A DNA stretch of 64,000 nt from Epiperipatus broadwayi (Eukaryota > Onychophora > Udeonychophora > Euonychophora > Peripatidae): contig JAQFVV010012423.1 of assembly GCA_028023455.1 (NCBI GenBank), positions 436,001 to 500,000 of the forward strand, in the 5' to 3' direction. The first letter of the stretch is position 1, and each line of letters starts with the position of its first letter. The position numbers and the translations under genes were made by a program. Of this stretch, positions 25,560-38,264 are shown in pieces. The notes beneath the pieces were generated by a model. It saw only the letters and a list, made by a program, of their open reading frames with translations. It was not told where the DNA came from and did no database searches.

Positions 25560-27725
25560 TAAATGTTTAGTAATTCTATAATTAATTTTATCTTAATTAA
25601 TTGTTTTGGGGATGTACGAATTATCTTGTAATGTTGGAATAAAACATGAATCAAATGCTGAAATTAAATTGCTTACATGTGTTTTTATGAATTTATGAAT
25701 CACAAAATTCCTTATAAATGTTACTCATAAGTCATCATCAGATAAAGATACATTATGAGCCCCAGTAAAAAAAATAAAAAGAGTAATTTTAGTCATATGT
25801 AAAATCTTGGTCATATATATCTATTTTGGTAAATATGATAATCCCTAATGGCTGAATATTTATTTAGGATCTAATCATCTTTCTTGCCTATGAGAGGGGG
25901 TGGGGTGGGGTTGATATAATCACCAGAAATTATTTATATAGAAGGGTAAATATGCACAGAATAACTGCATATGATTTATATTTGTTTTATCTCTGAGCTA
26001 CTTTAGTGGTTGATCTCCCATCATGGGCAAAGTGGACTCTAAGACCCATAAGACGATTTTATAAAGTGGAAACTAGATGATATTTCAAGGGATGGATATT
26101 AATCATTCCATCCCGAATAATAAAACACACACAGTTAATTATAGCTACATAGTATTGGACCAAGGATTTGTATATAGATGCTAAAGACCTCTGTTCAAAT
26201 GTACATAACCTTAGTATCTTCAAACTATTCTGGTACAATATATATATATGCTGTTAAAAGTAACACTTCCAATTAGAATCAATATAAAAATAATTTTGCC
26301 AATGTTTTATTTATAGTTTCATGGCTTCTAAAAAAAAAAAAAAATTATTTTTTATGCCAAATCATTGAGAGTATTTTTTATATTCTTTCTATGTTTATTA
26401 TCTGTAATCTCAAATATTATAGATCAATTTTTTTAAATACTTAAATACAATTCCATAAAAGAAACAACAAATAACATTTTTCTCTCATTTATAATAAATT
26501 ATATTATTATAAAATAACCAATAATTAAAGCAATGTTATTAATTTTCCTATAAATTTAATCAAGAGATCCTTTCCTCTGCCTTTAAGAACTTTATTGTCC
26601 TCATGGTCTGAAAAAGTCACAATTAAAAATGAAAAACATAAAATCAATCAAATTTGATTAAATTAACAGCCAAAATCTCTATTATAGTTTTTATTAAAGG
26701 ACATATAATGTTATTGATTGGATCACATCACTTTTAATTGTCTATCACAAATTATGCTAACTGCAACAGATTTGATGAATAAAACATTAATATATAAGGC
26801 AAATTCACTTTAGACAATGACTTTGGCTGACATATTGTCTCATGACTTCGATGAATTACAATATTCTTTTAAAATTATGCATCATTCACATAATCTGGAG
26901 AAAAAAAATTAGAATGTCTAAATTTAGATCACTCATCTGGACCTGAGCTCTTTGATGCTGATCCCCATATTAGTCTAAATCTCTACATTTTTTTATTGCT
27001 TATCTCTTGTAAACATTATTCTCAGAAAATTTCTGAAAATCTATAAAATTAGAAAGTTAAAATTTTTTTATTAAAATTTTACTTCATAATTATGAAACAA
27101 ATAGAGAGTTTAACTTCCTATCTAAGATTAATAAACTTATTTTCTTTTGCCAATGTATTATCATTTCTGTAAAACAAAAATGATCATATCTTTACTGTAA
27201 AGCAAAAATGATCATGTCTTTACTTAGCTATCTGAAAATTTCAACATTATATGTCATTTAAATAATAGATCAGCATATATGTATTTTGTTTAAATTAAAA
27301 ATCATTATTGATTACATTACATTTCATTTGTTAAATAAAGGTAAAAATGACATTACACCTCTTAATCTTCCTCACTTTAATAATGCAGCATAATCCAATA
27401 TGATTTTAAGCTGTGCAGGTTTTACTTCATCTTTCAATTAGTTATCAATCCATATGTACAGCAATTCTCTTCACTTCTCAAAATCTTTCTGCCTTTACAT
27501 ATTTTTTCTTAGAAATATACTTTTTTTTTTTAAAATCAAAAAAAATATATAAATCACATTACATAACTTCTGCCACCTGTTGATTTTTATATCATATCTC
27601 TCATTGTTTTGTTTTTAAATGGTATTATTTAATATAACTAGCACAAATAAAACCCACTCATATATATATAATATTAATAAAAACAAATCACAAATAGCAT
27701 AACTTGCTTTAAGTTTGTACTAAAA
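25560..27725. other. AT-rich stretch, no gene seen
   Basis: Short simple repeats only: (TA)n near 26238, an A-run at 26331-26344, and a 27 bp local duplication around AAAAATGATCATATCTTTAC near 27175-27225. No recognisable coding sequence. Confidence 0.6.
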
Positions 27726-27727
27726 TT

Positions 27728-27871
27728 TTCACTAGAGGGAGCTTACCCATAGCTCCAAAGCTTTAATTTATAAGCACCAAAAGAGAAACAATTCAAAATC
27801 TCTATTTTTTCTCTTTCGGCACTTATAAATTAAAGCTTGATTGGAGATATGGGTAAGCTCCCTCTAGTGAA
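27728..27871. mobile_element. MITE-like inverted repeat, 144 bp
   Basis: Arms of ~60 bp: TTCACTAGAGGGAGCTTACC at the left end recurs inverted at the right end, and GCTTTAATTTATAAG recurs in both arms. The arms differ by a few bases and a small indel. The loop is ~15 bp. It has no coding capacity. A Tc1/mariner-like MITE is plausible, but the flanking AT tract hides any TA duplication. Confidence 0.85.
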
Positions 27872-28397
27872 CATATATATATATATTGTAAGAATAGCTG
27901 ACATCCCCAAAAACCAGCCTATAATTAATCCACATCACTAAACCAAGCCCATTCAAAACATAAGCTTAATAAGTGGTTGAGTATACACTATCTATACACA
28001 CGTGCGATGAATGTGTACTTTGTTAAAGATCAAAGTAAATAAGTGTTGCAATAAATTAATTTTCCTTACCTAATAAAAAGTGTAAAAGCCCATTTGATGA
28101 AAGGAAATAGAATTAAACACTTTAAAGAAATCGTTTAAATATACATATATACTAACAATAGACTAATGATCAATGCATTGTACATCACAAACTGAAATAG
28201 AGACTGAGTAAGCATAGTGATGACCCAAGGTCAACCTAATTACTAGGCAACCAATTGTGGAAAATAAAATTAGAAATTTTATTACACAATTCTTTAACTT
28301 AACAACGATCAAGGTAATTTATACAACAATAGGCAACTGCAGCAATATTGAAGGAAAGGGAAGATTTAGTATACCAAACACCAGAAACTAAGCTGAG

Positions 28398-28404
28398 TAT
28401 AAAA
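28398..28404 (+). promoter_or_regulatory. TATA box candidate conserved in both RepD copies
   Basis: TATAAAA is followed within a few bases by CAAACCCAGTTCATTT here and at 42341-42347, inside otherwise diverged sequence. Conservation of the box plus the downstream word suggests the promoter or 5' leader of the ancestral element or gene. Confidence 0.4.
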
Positions 28405-28589
28405 GCAAACCCAGTTCATTTTCCACTGTCTTTTTTTCTTAAAAATAATGCATCAACCATAGAAATTCAATATTTGAAAACAAATTTTCAAATGTAAAGA
28501 AAAATGGATGCCTCTTTTGTGTAAAACCATAAAAAATTAAAATTGACATTTGAATTAAGAGAGCTTTGATAGATTTGTATAGCTTGATA

Positions 28590-28830
28590 AAATAAGTGAA
28601 TTATTTTCAAACCGATATTGGAGAAACACCATATTATTCCAACATGAACAGAAAGGAATAAAACATCACAGCAGTTAAAGAAAGTGATAAAGTAATTTCT
28701 CTTGTGTATAAAGCCATTAAATGGCAAACCACAAATAGAGAAAATTTAATTCTATTATAAATCACTGTACAATGTATTCTGGCTAAATTACTAGTGCCAT
28801 AGGAGTGAGTGACATTATTCTGACCCTGGA
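28590..28830 (+). pseudogene. possible C2H2 zinc-finger relic inside RepD
   Basis: The plus strand contains GGAGAAACACCATATTATT, close to codons for the GE(K)PYY linker of C2H2 zinc fingers. Further on, GTGATAAAGTAATTTCTCTT resembles a decayed xDKxFS finger start, and a decayed HTG-like word follows near 28775. The second RepD copy shows GATAAAGTAACTTTC and ATGCATACTGGC in the matching places. Stops and frameshifts destroy the frame. Cys/His ligands are mostly lost, so this could be chance similarity. Confidence 0.25.
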
Positions 28831-30269
28831 AGTGCAATGACTTCATTTGCTTACTCTTGTAATATCTAAAGGAACACCAATTGTCCTATGCCAAATGTCT
28901 ATATGGATCCAAAAAAAGAGTGACTGGAAAGAATTGATGCAATATTATTTTGAGTGTGTTATGTAAGGATTTCAATGAGTGATGGATATTTTACTTAAGG
29001 AGAATGGTCTGAAAAGAGATAGACTATACCCATAAAGGACATTGTTTCTGAACTCATGAACATTAACCAAGATGATTTAATGAAAGTTTTGGTTTTGTTA
29101 TGCATTCTTCCATATATATATACATATGTTTGTAACAATTTTTTTTAATTTTATTTCCATACTTGGAAGTGTAAATGTTTATAACTTGGAAGAGTACATT
29201 ATAAGTGGAAGCAACAAAAAGAGGGGGAAACCATTAAGTTAGATACATTTTTCCTTGTTTAAGTTTTAAATAAAGTTTGGATCAGTTTCCCTTGGTAGTG
29301 ACTTGACATTGATCATCATAATATGAGATAAGGTATGATCTTTAAGATTATTCCATATTAAGTGCATACATTTATTACAGGAAAGAGTTTATATTATTTG
29401 TTGTTAACTAATAATCATTATATTGTTTATTTTTTGGCATAAATGACTAATCTTTTTGTGCAGATGCTCTTTTCTGTCAACAGTGGAAAATTATACATGG
29501 ATAGGGGTCCCCAATAAGATCAAACACCATTAATCTGAATTGGATGATGATGCTAATGCAAATGTAACAGTATATCTTAAATTAGCTAGTTAGATTCACA
29601 GTCATTGTAATAATAATGGATTTTTTTTGGCTTGGTAAATAATTCATGCCATGTCATGCATTTCTGCCATTGGGTCAGTGTTTGGAATTGTAAATATGTT
29701 CAATTGTTGATATGGTAGAAATCTATCCTTGACACACATAATTATATTGTTTTATCTTGTTAAAAAGGTTTATTTTTTTTTACTTTGTTTTGTTATATAA
29801 TAAATGTTGTAGAATTTATTCATATCAAACTGATCTCTAGTTTATTAAAATCATGTTGCATTCACTAATTAACCAGTAACCTAGAATATGCATGCACACA
29901 CACCTCACTCATATAATAATATTGAAATATACTTGGGTAGATATTTAAGTCAATTGTAACCTATATAGAGGTGCAGCAGTTGTTAACTTGTATAAATTTA
30001 TCCCCGAAAAGAGTAAAAAGAAGAATTCTCCCTGAGTTTGAATACTGAGGCATAATGAAGCCAGAATGGGAGGGGGGTGAGAAGTGGATGAACTAGCCCA
30101 AATGGTATCTAGATTTAATGAGTAAATACAGAGCTAGCCCATTGGAGGTAGATATGATTATAGGTTATGTATTTCATTGCACTATTGACAGCATCCTACT
30201 AAAATACTCTTGGTTCTACTGTAGTGAGATGCGCACCCCTCTCTTGTGGAAATGCCCAGCATATATATA

Positions 30270-31610
30270 TATATATATATGTACTGCACAAGTTTATATA
30301 TATGCATATTTTAGCAATTTATTATAAACAAAACTCGTCTTTTAATAAGTACACAAATGATTATTTATCATACTTTATTAGAAAGTAATTTTATTTGTTC
30401 ATTCTTAGATATAAACTTTAAATGTAATAAAAAGCAAATGGATCTATAATACTTTTTGTATAGGTGCTTGATTGGTAGAAATGCCATTTAGAAGCCATTA
30501 ATATGTGTGTTTCTATGTCAACAGCTATATACTACTATTTAAAATGTTAGAATAAGAATTATAATTAATGATTTATTATAATATTGAATATAAAATTTAC
30601 TTCAAAACTTATGAGAATTATTAGAAAATAAGTTGATGCATTTTGCTTGGATGTTGTTACACTTCAAATGCACTAAAAATATTTGTAAGGATTTATTTTT
30701 GTGCTGGTATTAAAAGCAATATCTCATATACTAACAATTACACCAGGAACTATATATATATATTGACATTAAAATAATCATGAACACTATATAATGTACT
30801 TTCATTAATAGAATGTTTCCCAAAACTATAAGCACTAAATAAGGATTTATCGTTAGAAATGACAGCTTGACTTAATGACTTTATAAAAGATTATCTTTTC
30901 TGCATAATTACATGTTCTTTTATATACCAAGATTTTTTTTGACTAAATTATATAAAAATTAAGCCTCTGCAAATACTATTGCTGCATATATTGCATGTGA
31001 GGTAAAAAACCTTTATATTCTAAGCAAAAATATTTGAAATGAAAGTGGAATCATAGATAATGAAAATAATAGAATGTCTCTAATGATGAATAAGATTAAA
31101 GTTAGTAGAAACTTCTAAAATATACTATTTCTGAATATTTTTTAGGATCACTAATTTATACTTTATTTTAGAGTAATCCATTATAAGTTGATGAATCAAT
31201 GAACACTGGATGGCAATGTTAAATTTTCAGATCATTTCTGGCTATTGATCTTCATTAATTTAAAGCTACTCACCAACAAGGTTCAATACCTAAGACTGAG
31301 TTTAGAAACATGGAATTAGAACTATTGTCAAACTTACAACAAATACATACTAGAATAAAATAAAATAAATTTCTAAAACTATTTAAATACTTTTTAATGA
31401 CTTAATTTGCTATTAAATCAATTATATAATAAATATAAAAATCTTGATAAGTTTGTTAATGATAAATATATTTATTAACAATTACATTAAATCCATGCTT
31501 CATAAAAATTTAGCAAAGCATGGCATAATAATCTCTATTAGAGCAGTTAAAATTAATTGGCAATATTTCATAAGAAAAATACATTAAAACATGTATATGT
31601 AGGGCAAAGA
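30270..31610. other. AT-rich stretch, no gene seen
   Basis: Short (TA)n tracts near 30258-30280 and 30752. No frame or repeat copy was recognised. Confidence 0.6.
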
Positions 31611-31614
31611 AATC

Positions 31615-32012
31615 AAGTCATATATCATGTGATTTAATTTAATAAGCTTGTATTACAAATGTTATAAAATGAGCATGCCAATAGCTCTTAATAAGATTTT
31701 CAGAACATCCCTATCCCCAGACTAGTTTCATGCATTTGGCATTCCTCAGTGAGGGGCAAGGACATTCAAGCATTATATATTTAAGTTAGATAGCTTGATT
31801 TGAAGACATGGATTTTCTGAAAATTTCAGATTTTCTACTTAATAGTTAACCTTTAGATAAACTGCTGGGTTTAAATGCTTGAATATCCTAGTGCCTCACT
31901 AAGGAATACCAAAAGCATGAAACCAGCCTGGGGGGAGGACTATTCTGAAAAGCTAGTTAAGAGCTATTGGCATGCTCATTATATATAATAAAAAGTCAGA
32001 TGTCACATGACT
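31615..32012. repeat. foldback with ~150 bp arms carrying a RepB-related end
   Basis: Left arm 31615-31776 and right arm 31871-32012 are diverged reverse complements around a ~95 bp loop. Matching words are GAGCATGCCAATAGCTCTTA with TAAGAGCTATTGGCATGCTC, and GACATTCAAGCATT with AATGCTTGAATATC. CCCCAGACTAGTTTC in the left arm is the RepB word seen at 49.16 kb. It ends ~160 bp before the left long LTR. Confidence 0.85.
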
Positions 32013-32170
32013 TATATATAGCTTGCATTTACCAACCGGTCTGGGGACAATCTAAGATAGATGATTTGAATGCCTTCTCTTGCAGTAGCATTTATCATAA
32101 TAAAAAATAAATAAAATAAAAGCTTGTTTAGAGTTATAGCATGCTCTTAAGTTTATATATACATATATCT

Positions 32171-35100
32171 TGAAGCAGTCAAATCTGTTGCACACATTTT
32201 GCTTCACTGTCTAGTGATGTTTGAAACCTTAATACAGGGGTTCGAACTCAGCTATGTAATAATAAATCACTAGGGAGTGAGGGTATACAGATGCACGTGA
32301 TTGTTTATATTTCTTTGTTAAACTTTATTCTCATTTCATATCAATTTAGTTACAAAATGTATAAATTTCTATCACGGTAAACAATCGTGCATGTGTGTGT
32401 GTGTAACAGATAAACCTTATAATAATGTTATTAGATGTGCGTAGATTACGTATATAATTTTATTCATGTATTTTTATTTGAAAGGAAGTTTGAGAGAGTA
32501 ACGTAAAATTAGCAAACAAAAGACGTGCCTTATTTTAAATTCAGAAAAGATTTTTTTTGTTTGACATAAGTTTATTTTGACAATTCACGTTATTTAAAAT
32601 TTATTCTGTGGGTCTATTTTCATCTCGAAATAGACTAAAACCGGCTCTCTTGAATTTTATCTTGTTCATATTTTAAAATTAGAGGTATCACTGTTGACCG
32701 TTAGCGGACATCCAGGGATGATACCAGAGGCAGTCAAAATGAGTATAAATACAGCCACATTTTCTAGCTAAAAAACTCTGCATTTGATTTCTAAAGTTTG
32801 TTGTAGAATGAATCTATGCCACTCAAAATTTCAACATGAATCTGAGTAGAAAGAAAATTTGCTTCTTCGATCTCTCCAAGATCGGATCCATGCTAATGTA
32901 CTTGTAAGCCATCGCCTCATGAATGCTGCCAAAATGAACAATAAAATACACTAGAAAAGGATGTTGACCACAATTTTCCAAAAATTATGCCAAATTGACT
33001 ATATTTCTCCAAAATGAAATCAACACGTGTGTACATGGCCATCAACTCACCCAACAGAAAGGTAATTCCCTGCCGCAATATGAACTCTAAAAAAACTTTC
33101 ATCTAAATATTTTTTTATTATTCGTAAACTGTAAAACTCAACCTCTAACTATGTAAAGTTATTTTGCCTAAAATATATCTTTGTAATATTTTCATCTTGT
33201 AGTCTTTATTTTCATTAAAATGTAATTGCTTATTTTCTCACTCGGTAATGCCGAGCCGATTATTAACTGCTTAAACAATGACTTTCTTTTTGCTTTAATA
33301 TATAAATCTTGTTATTTGATTTTCTAAACTCGATTGCTGGGTTTTCACTCTTACTGTCTTATTATTTTTAAATGCGGCAAATTTTAATTTGATATTATGT
33401 TAATCATACCCATTTTAATATGCTAATAAGTCAATCTGGTGAATCAACCTTATCCTATTTACTATTCCACCATTATGGGATTTTAAATCGTAAATGTAAG
33501 CTTTCTTACTAAATTATAGAAATTCACCTGGTTGAACAATATTCCTAAATTGGTTTTATTACTTTATATCATGCTATCCATTATCATTTCAAATATATTA
33601 TTAACTATTATTTCACGCTATTGATTTAGTATTAAGTAAATATAGTATTGAATAAATTAAAGTTCATGTCCTTACCTTTAGCTGGTGATTCAGTATATAA
33701 TTAGCCCACCATCTAACGATAATTTAGTTAAATAATTTTTCAAATGTATTGAAATGCGTTTAATGAAGGGAATCCTAATTTTCATTTTTATTATTGATAT
33801 CCTAAATAATCTTTTAGGAAAATTGTGTGTCCTTTGGGATTACTTATATCTTATCATTTCATTACGCTAAGCTTACTTAATCTCTAAGGCCATACATAAT
33901 AAATCAGTGTTAATACAGACCTGAAAGCCTTCGTGATGCATCTCGATGATAACGTTCATAAATCAAAATGTTGCTTTGTCATACTTTCATTCATTACCAG
34001 AATATTTAAAGCACATTTCTCGGTGGAGTGTGGAGGCCCCAACTCCAAAGATTGTGTTTGGTTGCAGTGGGCTCTATTATGGGTTAACATTCGGAATTCA
34101 TGAAACTATAGTATCTTGCCAACCATGTCTTTGGATGCCATCTGTCACAAGCGCAGATGAGCTCACATATTTTCATTATCAAGTTGATGAAGCTTCTCGT
34201 CTTTCCTTGCATTATCATTCAGTCTGCATGCTATTGTTTATACTTCTTTCTATATTTTATTCATCTGTAAGTCGTAATGCTATGATTTCTTAAGCCATCC
34301 CAAGCCTCCATGTTATCATATAAATTTAGCTAGCCCTATCATGTGTTATAGCTTATTAGCGCTATCTGCCCTCTCATTAAAGCACCTTAAATACATTGAG
34401 AATCAACTTCTCATAAAGCCTATAAAAGTCAGATCATGTGACTGAATGTAGAGATAACTATGCACTTTCCTATTCAAATGTAAATCATAAACGTTGAATA
34501 CATTTTATAATTTCCAAGATAATTAATCTGTAGTTAATATAATTGTTATAAAATCCATGTATAATTATTAAAATTCGTTAGATTATTTGTTGTTTAAATT
34601 ATCATAGCGTTCATGATAGAAGCCCCATGTGTAATTATTGAAATCTGTTAGATTATTTGTTATTTAAATATCATAGCGTGAGTAATAGAAGCCCTGTAAA
34701 TCTTATATCTTAAATTAGCATATTAAGCTGCATCGTTTTGATTAATTATGTTTTCATTAATATGTATATTTGGTATTTGCATATCCATCAATCCTTAAGT
34801 CATGTTGCTAAGGCCAGTATGGAATGCACAAGTAAATAGTATGTGAAACCCAGATAGAGTATTCATTATGTGTAAACAAATTCATAATGTATTTAATCCT
34901 TTATATCCATTTGCTTATATACAAATTTAACTACATTATTAATATTATAAATAAATTCATCTTTAATAATTTATTCTTTGGATATTTTCATTCATTCATG
35001 CTCTGGGACGGGAATTGTTAGAAATTTTGTTTTTTATCGTCAGAAGTGTTGTTCGTAATGTTATAGAATTGGGAGATGGGCAATAGAGCGAAGTTTATGA

Positions 35101-35199
35101 GTATTCCTGACCTGTGTATCTCGCATATGATTGAACTCTAGATACTTTTGCTTAGATGCTAGTTCTTGTTCGATGAACATATGATTCTGACTGGTATAG
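32171..35199 (+). repeat. left long terminal repeat (5' LTR)
   Basis: It runs from TGAAGCAGTCAAATCTGTTG to ATTCTGACTGGTA. Collinear with the right copy throughout, with scattered substitutions and small indels. It holds a TATAAATA box, the 115-codon frame at 33946-34293 and the 61-codon minus frame at 32917-33102; both frames look non-coding. It lacks the LINE, the triplication and a ~70 bp piece present in the right copy. Confidence 0.9.
32744..32751 (+). promoter_or_regulatory. TATA box in left LTR
   Basis: GAGTATAAATACAGCCACAT is conserved in the right LTR (TATAAATA at 38449-38456). Both sit ~570 bp into the single-copy LTR sequence. It is a candidate core promoter for the element. Confidence 0.45.
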
Positions 35200-35222
35200 A
35201 GTAAATTTTTTTTTCCCAGGCT

Positions 35223-35240
35223 TGGCGACCCAATCGTGCA
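35223..35240 (+). promoter_or_regulatory. primer-binding-site candidate
   Basis: TGGCGACCCAATCGTG begins with the TGG expected to pair with a tRNA 3' CCA. Its first 11 bases also occur next to the LTR of the 55.7-59.2 kb element. It loosely resembles sites complementary to the 3' end of tRNA-Trp, but which tRNA is not established. Confidence 0.45.
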
Positions 35241-36090
35241 GCCTTGATAATATTTCCACACCCTGTAATACCCTGGAGAGTATTTAAATTGCATATATAA
35301 AATTTTTTTTCTATTTTTAAAGAATTGTGAAAATATGTGTAAGATTTTTTTTTCAGACCTAAAAGACGCAATATAGGCTGAACAATAAATGAGATGTGAC
35401 CTCAAAATAAAATTTTGCATTGATAATTAATGTTATGAATAATCATGTATACTATTGCTAAACTTTAAAGAGTGTTTGCTTTTGACTTATTAGTGTTTTA
35501 TTTTCCAAAAAAATCTAATACTAAGATTATTATGACTACTTATATTTATTGAGTATGTAAACTGTAATAAAGTTAACAACCCAATCTGTCGATGTGCATG
35601 CAAACCAAAGAGAGTTATGAGTGGTAATCCTACTGCATTGACATGGCGCCTGTGTATTATACACACTTATAAATTTTGTCAACCAGTAAACAGTCATGAA
35701 AACCATAATCATGTATATGAGTAAGCAAAAGAGTGTCATTGTATCATATTTTGTATGTCCTATACAATAAAGAAATCAAGGGATATTTAGTAAATTTCAG
35801 GTGCAAGGAAGCAGACGGAACATGTGACAAGTGAAGGAAGGCACAGTAAAAACATTTTTTTAAATCTTTGCTATATTTTTTTATCTGTTTTAAATATGTA
35901 TTAATTTTGGCATGGATAGGTTAGTGTAAATATTTCAGCAGTAATAGGGGGCATCATAAAAGTAGAGATGGCAGAAACAGAATAGGAGGGAGGAGGCTGA
36001 GTTTTGGCATAGGTGATGATTGAGGAAAGGAAGGGGGAGTAAATCATTTATAAATAAATAAATAATAATAATTAAGTGTTTAGTGATCAA
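35241..36090 (+). other. untranslated leader of the LTR element
   Basis: Between the primer-site candidate and the gag-like frame there is no supported gene. Minus-strand frames at 35061-35420 and 35536-35739 have no domain. The last 120 bp are purine-rich, as in the leader of the 7.1 kb relic. Confidence 0.45.
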
Positions 36091-37301
36091 ATGAAGGAAA
36101 TTGTTAATCAAAAAATAAATAATGTGAAGGGAAATAGTGAGTCAGGAAATGACAGTGCGAGTTTAAACAGTGAACTAGATATTGATACGAGAATGGATTT
36201 AAGTTCAGAAATCACTTTTAAGGAACCTGAAGGATTTAGTAATAACAGGCATACAGAATCAGGGATAGAAGAGGACAATCAAAGCCTACTAGCCTTAATG
36301 CGTAGTATGCTCCAGGAGGCCAGGGAGGCTAGGGAAGAATCCTGGAGAGAGATCCAAGAGATAAAGAGAAACACTATGCAAATAGATGAAAGATTCAATA
36401 AAATTGAAGAGAAGAGCTGAGGTGTGGAAGAGCAGGTGAAACAAAGAATAAATGAAACAACCGTAACTGTTAGGGAGGTGAAAAATGAATGTGACCAACT
36501 ACATCATCATGTTCAGGAGTCGGAAGGGATATTGGATGAGATAAAAAGCCACATCAGGATGCAAAGGAAACAAGTGGAAGACATCCAAGAGACCCAAGGG
36601 GTGATTAAACATACTATTGAGAACCTGCATCAAGAGATTGAACAGATCAAAGTGATGCCCAACCCCGATCTGACAATCAAGATGGATCACAGCAGGATAA
36701 TGATGTCAAGAGAATAGATGCAGAATACCATCCAGACAATATATTACTTAAGGAACCAGCCACAACAGGAAGGGCTCAGGGAAGCCAAGTTATGGAAGAA
36801 GAGATAGCCTACTTAGCATCTATCAAGGATGGTCCTGATATTACTAGCATCTGTAACAATGGGATTCAAAGCTTAGACCTAGTCATCAAAGTTCAGATTG
36901 ATATTTATGGTGTCTATGGCTGGGAAGATGCTAATAAAGGGACAAGACATAAAAACCAATGGAAAAGCAAGAGTGATGTGCGATCTTCAAGGTATCTGCA
37001 TTATGGATGTTTCAAGCTTGTGAGCTGGGGTGATAATAAATACCACAATGAATCCAATAGAGTGACTTCCTCCATGGAGAAGCTCCCATCATGGAAGAAA
37101 CACAAGCTCCTATCATGGAAGTGATGCAAGCTCCCATCATGGAAGAAACGTGCCCGAAAGAGAATTAGTAACCGAATCATAGGATCTGGGAGAATTGAGA
37201 TACAGGATCTGGAAGACCAACTTAGGAGAAAAATATTTCAAATTGCAGGTTATTATGATCTTCATCTTAAACCATACGTACCACCTGACCCAGGAAGATG
37301 A
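36091..37301 (+). pseudogene. broken gag-like coiled-coil gene
   Basis: An ATG at 36091 opens a frame coding for an acidic, Ser/Asn-rich head, then a coiled coil (LMRSMLQEAREAREESWREI, then more heptads). An in-frame TGA (36418-36420) interrupts it, and the same frame continues from 36424 to 36717 with the same coiled-coil character. The coding signal then moves to another frame (from about 36660) and runs to 37124, where a second TGA interrupts. It resumes to a stop at 37299-37301 after a basic patch (KKRARKRISNR) and a Pro-rich end. A ~24 bp unit is repeated three times at 37078-37146. No CCHC knuckle is visible. The position between the LTRs and the coiled-coil/basic layout suggest Gag. 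Confidence 0.55.
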
Positions 37302-37709
37302 CAACATAGACCCACAAATACGGACGGACTGATTCGGTAGGACTGACAAACAATGACATTAAAGGTAGAATATCCTAGGAGACTCACATATTAGTCAAAG
37401 TAGTTTCTAGAATAATTTTTGTTAAAAGAGGTAAATAAATCTAAAGGTATCGATCAAGTTTACATTTGTATTTTCTTAATGAATGCAATTTACTAATAGA
37501 TTAGGGTTGACAACAGAAGTTAGATAACAATGGTGTTTGGATGGTGTAGGTATTAATTAATCTTACTAATGGTGGTTGGTGATAGAGTTCAGACCACATA
37601 GATCATATTAAGATGGAGGTACTAAACCGTGTGTTTTCTTGTCATCTGAAATAATGCATTGATTCGAAGTAGAATCCCTTTTTTATTGTTTTTTTATTGT
37701 TTCCTTATC
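37302..37709 (+). other. 3' untranslated part of LTR element interior
   Basis: About 400 bp with no frame or motif between the end of the gag-like gene and the polypurine tract. No pol sequence fits here. Confidence 0.5.
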
Positions 37710-37720
37710 AGGGGGGGGGA
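37710..37720 (+). promoter_or_regulatory. polypurine tract candidate
   Basis: A-GGGGGGGGG-A stands two bases before the TGAAGCAG start of the right LTR. This is the position where a plus-strand primer is expected in an LTR retroelement. Confidence 0.6.
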
Positions 37721-38027
37721 TATGAAGCAGTCAAATCTGTTGCATGCATTTTGCTTCACTGTCTAGTGATGTTTGAAACCTTCAGACAGGGGTTAGAACT
37801 CAGCTGTGTAATAATAAATCACTAGGGAGCGCGGGTATACAGATGCACATGATTGTATATATTTTTTTGTTAAACTTTATTCTCATTTCATATCAATTTA
37901 GTTATAAAATATATAAATTTCTATCATGGTAAACAATCATGCATGTGTGTGTAACAGATAAACCTTATAATAATGTTATTAGATGTGCATAGATTACGTA
38001 TATATTTTTATTCATGTATTTTTATTT

Positions 38028-38264
38028 GAGAGGAAGTTCGAGAGAGTAACATAAAATTAGCAAACAAAAGACGTGCCTTATTTTAAATTCAGAAAAGATT
38101 TTTTTTGAGAGGAAGTTCGAGAGAGTAACATAAAATTAGCAAACAAAAGACGTGCCTTATTTTAAATTCAGAAAAGATTTTTTTTGAGAGGAAGTTTGAG
38201 AGAGTAACATAAAATTAGCAAACAAAAGACGTGCCTTATTTTAAATTCAGAAAAGATTTTTTTT
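38028..38264 (+). repeat. 79 bp unit in three tandem copies
   Basis: Units start at 38028, 38107 and 38186, each GAGAGGAAGTT[C/T]GAGAGAGTAAC running to a GATTTTTTTT end. The left LTR has one copy (near 32483), so the amplification postdates insertion of the element. Confidence 0.97.

Larger units (their letters stand above)
28020..30260 (+). repeat. RepD, copy 1 (2.2 kb interspersed repeat)
   Basis: It is collinear with 41900-44166 through many conserved words: ACAACAATAGGCA, CAAACCCAGTTCATTT, AATGTATTCTGGCTAAAT against AATGCATACTGGCTAAAT, CTAGATTTAATGAG and AGAGCTAGCCCATTGGA. Both copies carry a TATAAAA box in the same place and a G-run (29220s here, eight Gs near 43169 in copy 2). Divergence is high, so the duplication is old. 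The right ends stop at an (AT)n tract in both copies. Confidence 0.85.

Noticed and set aside
32917-33102. 61-codon minus-strand frame in the left LTR
   Set aside because: No recognisable domain; it belongs to a region explained as LTR, opposite to the element's direction.
33946-34293. 115-codon frame in the left LTR, partly shared with 40462-40821 in the right LTR
   Set aside because: The first halves are in different frames because of a one-base deletion, and differences in the shared half are mostly amino-acid-changing (H/Y, W/R, R/H, L/S, L/P). There is no sign of purifying selection.
36295-36690. Minus-strand frames opposite the gag-like gene
   Set aside because: Antisense shadows of a coiled-coil coding region.
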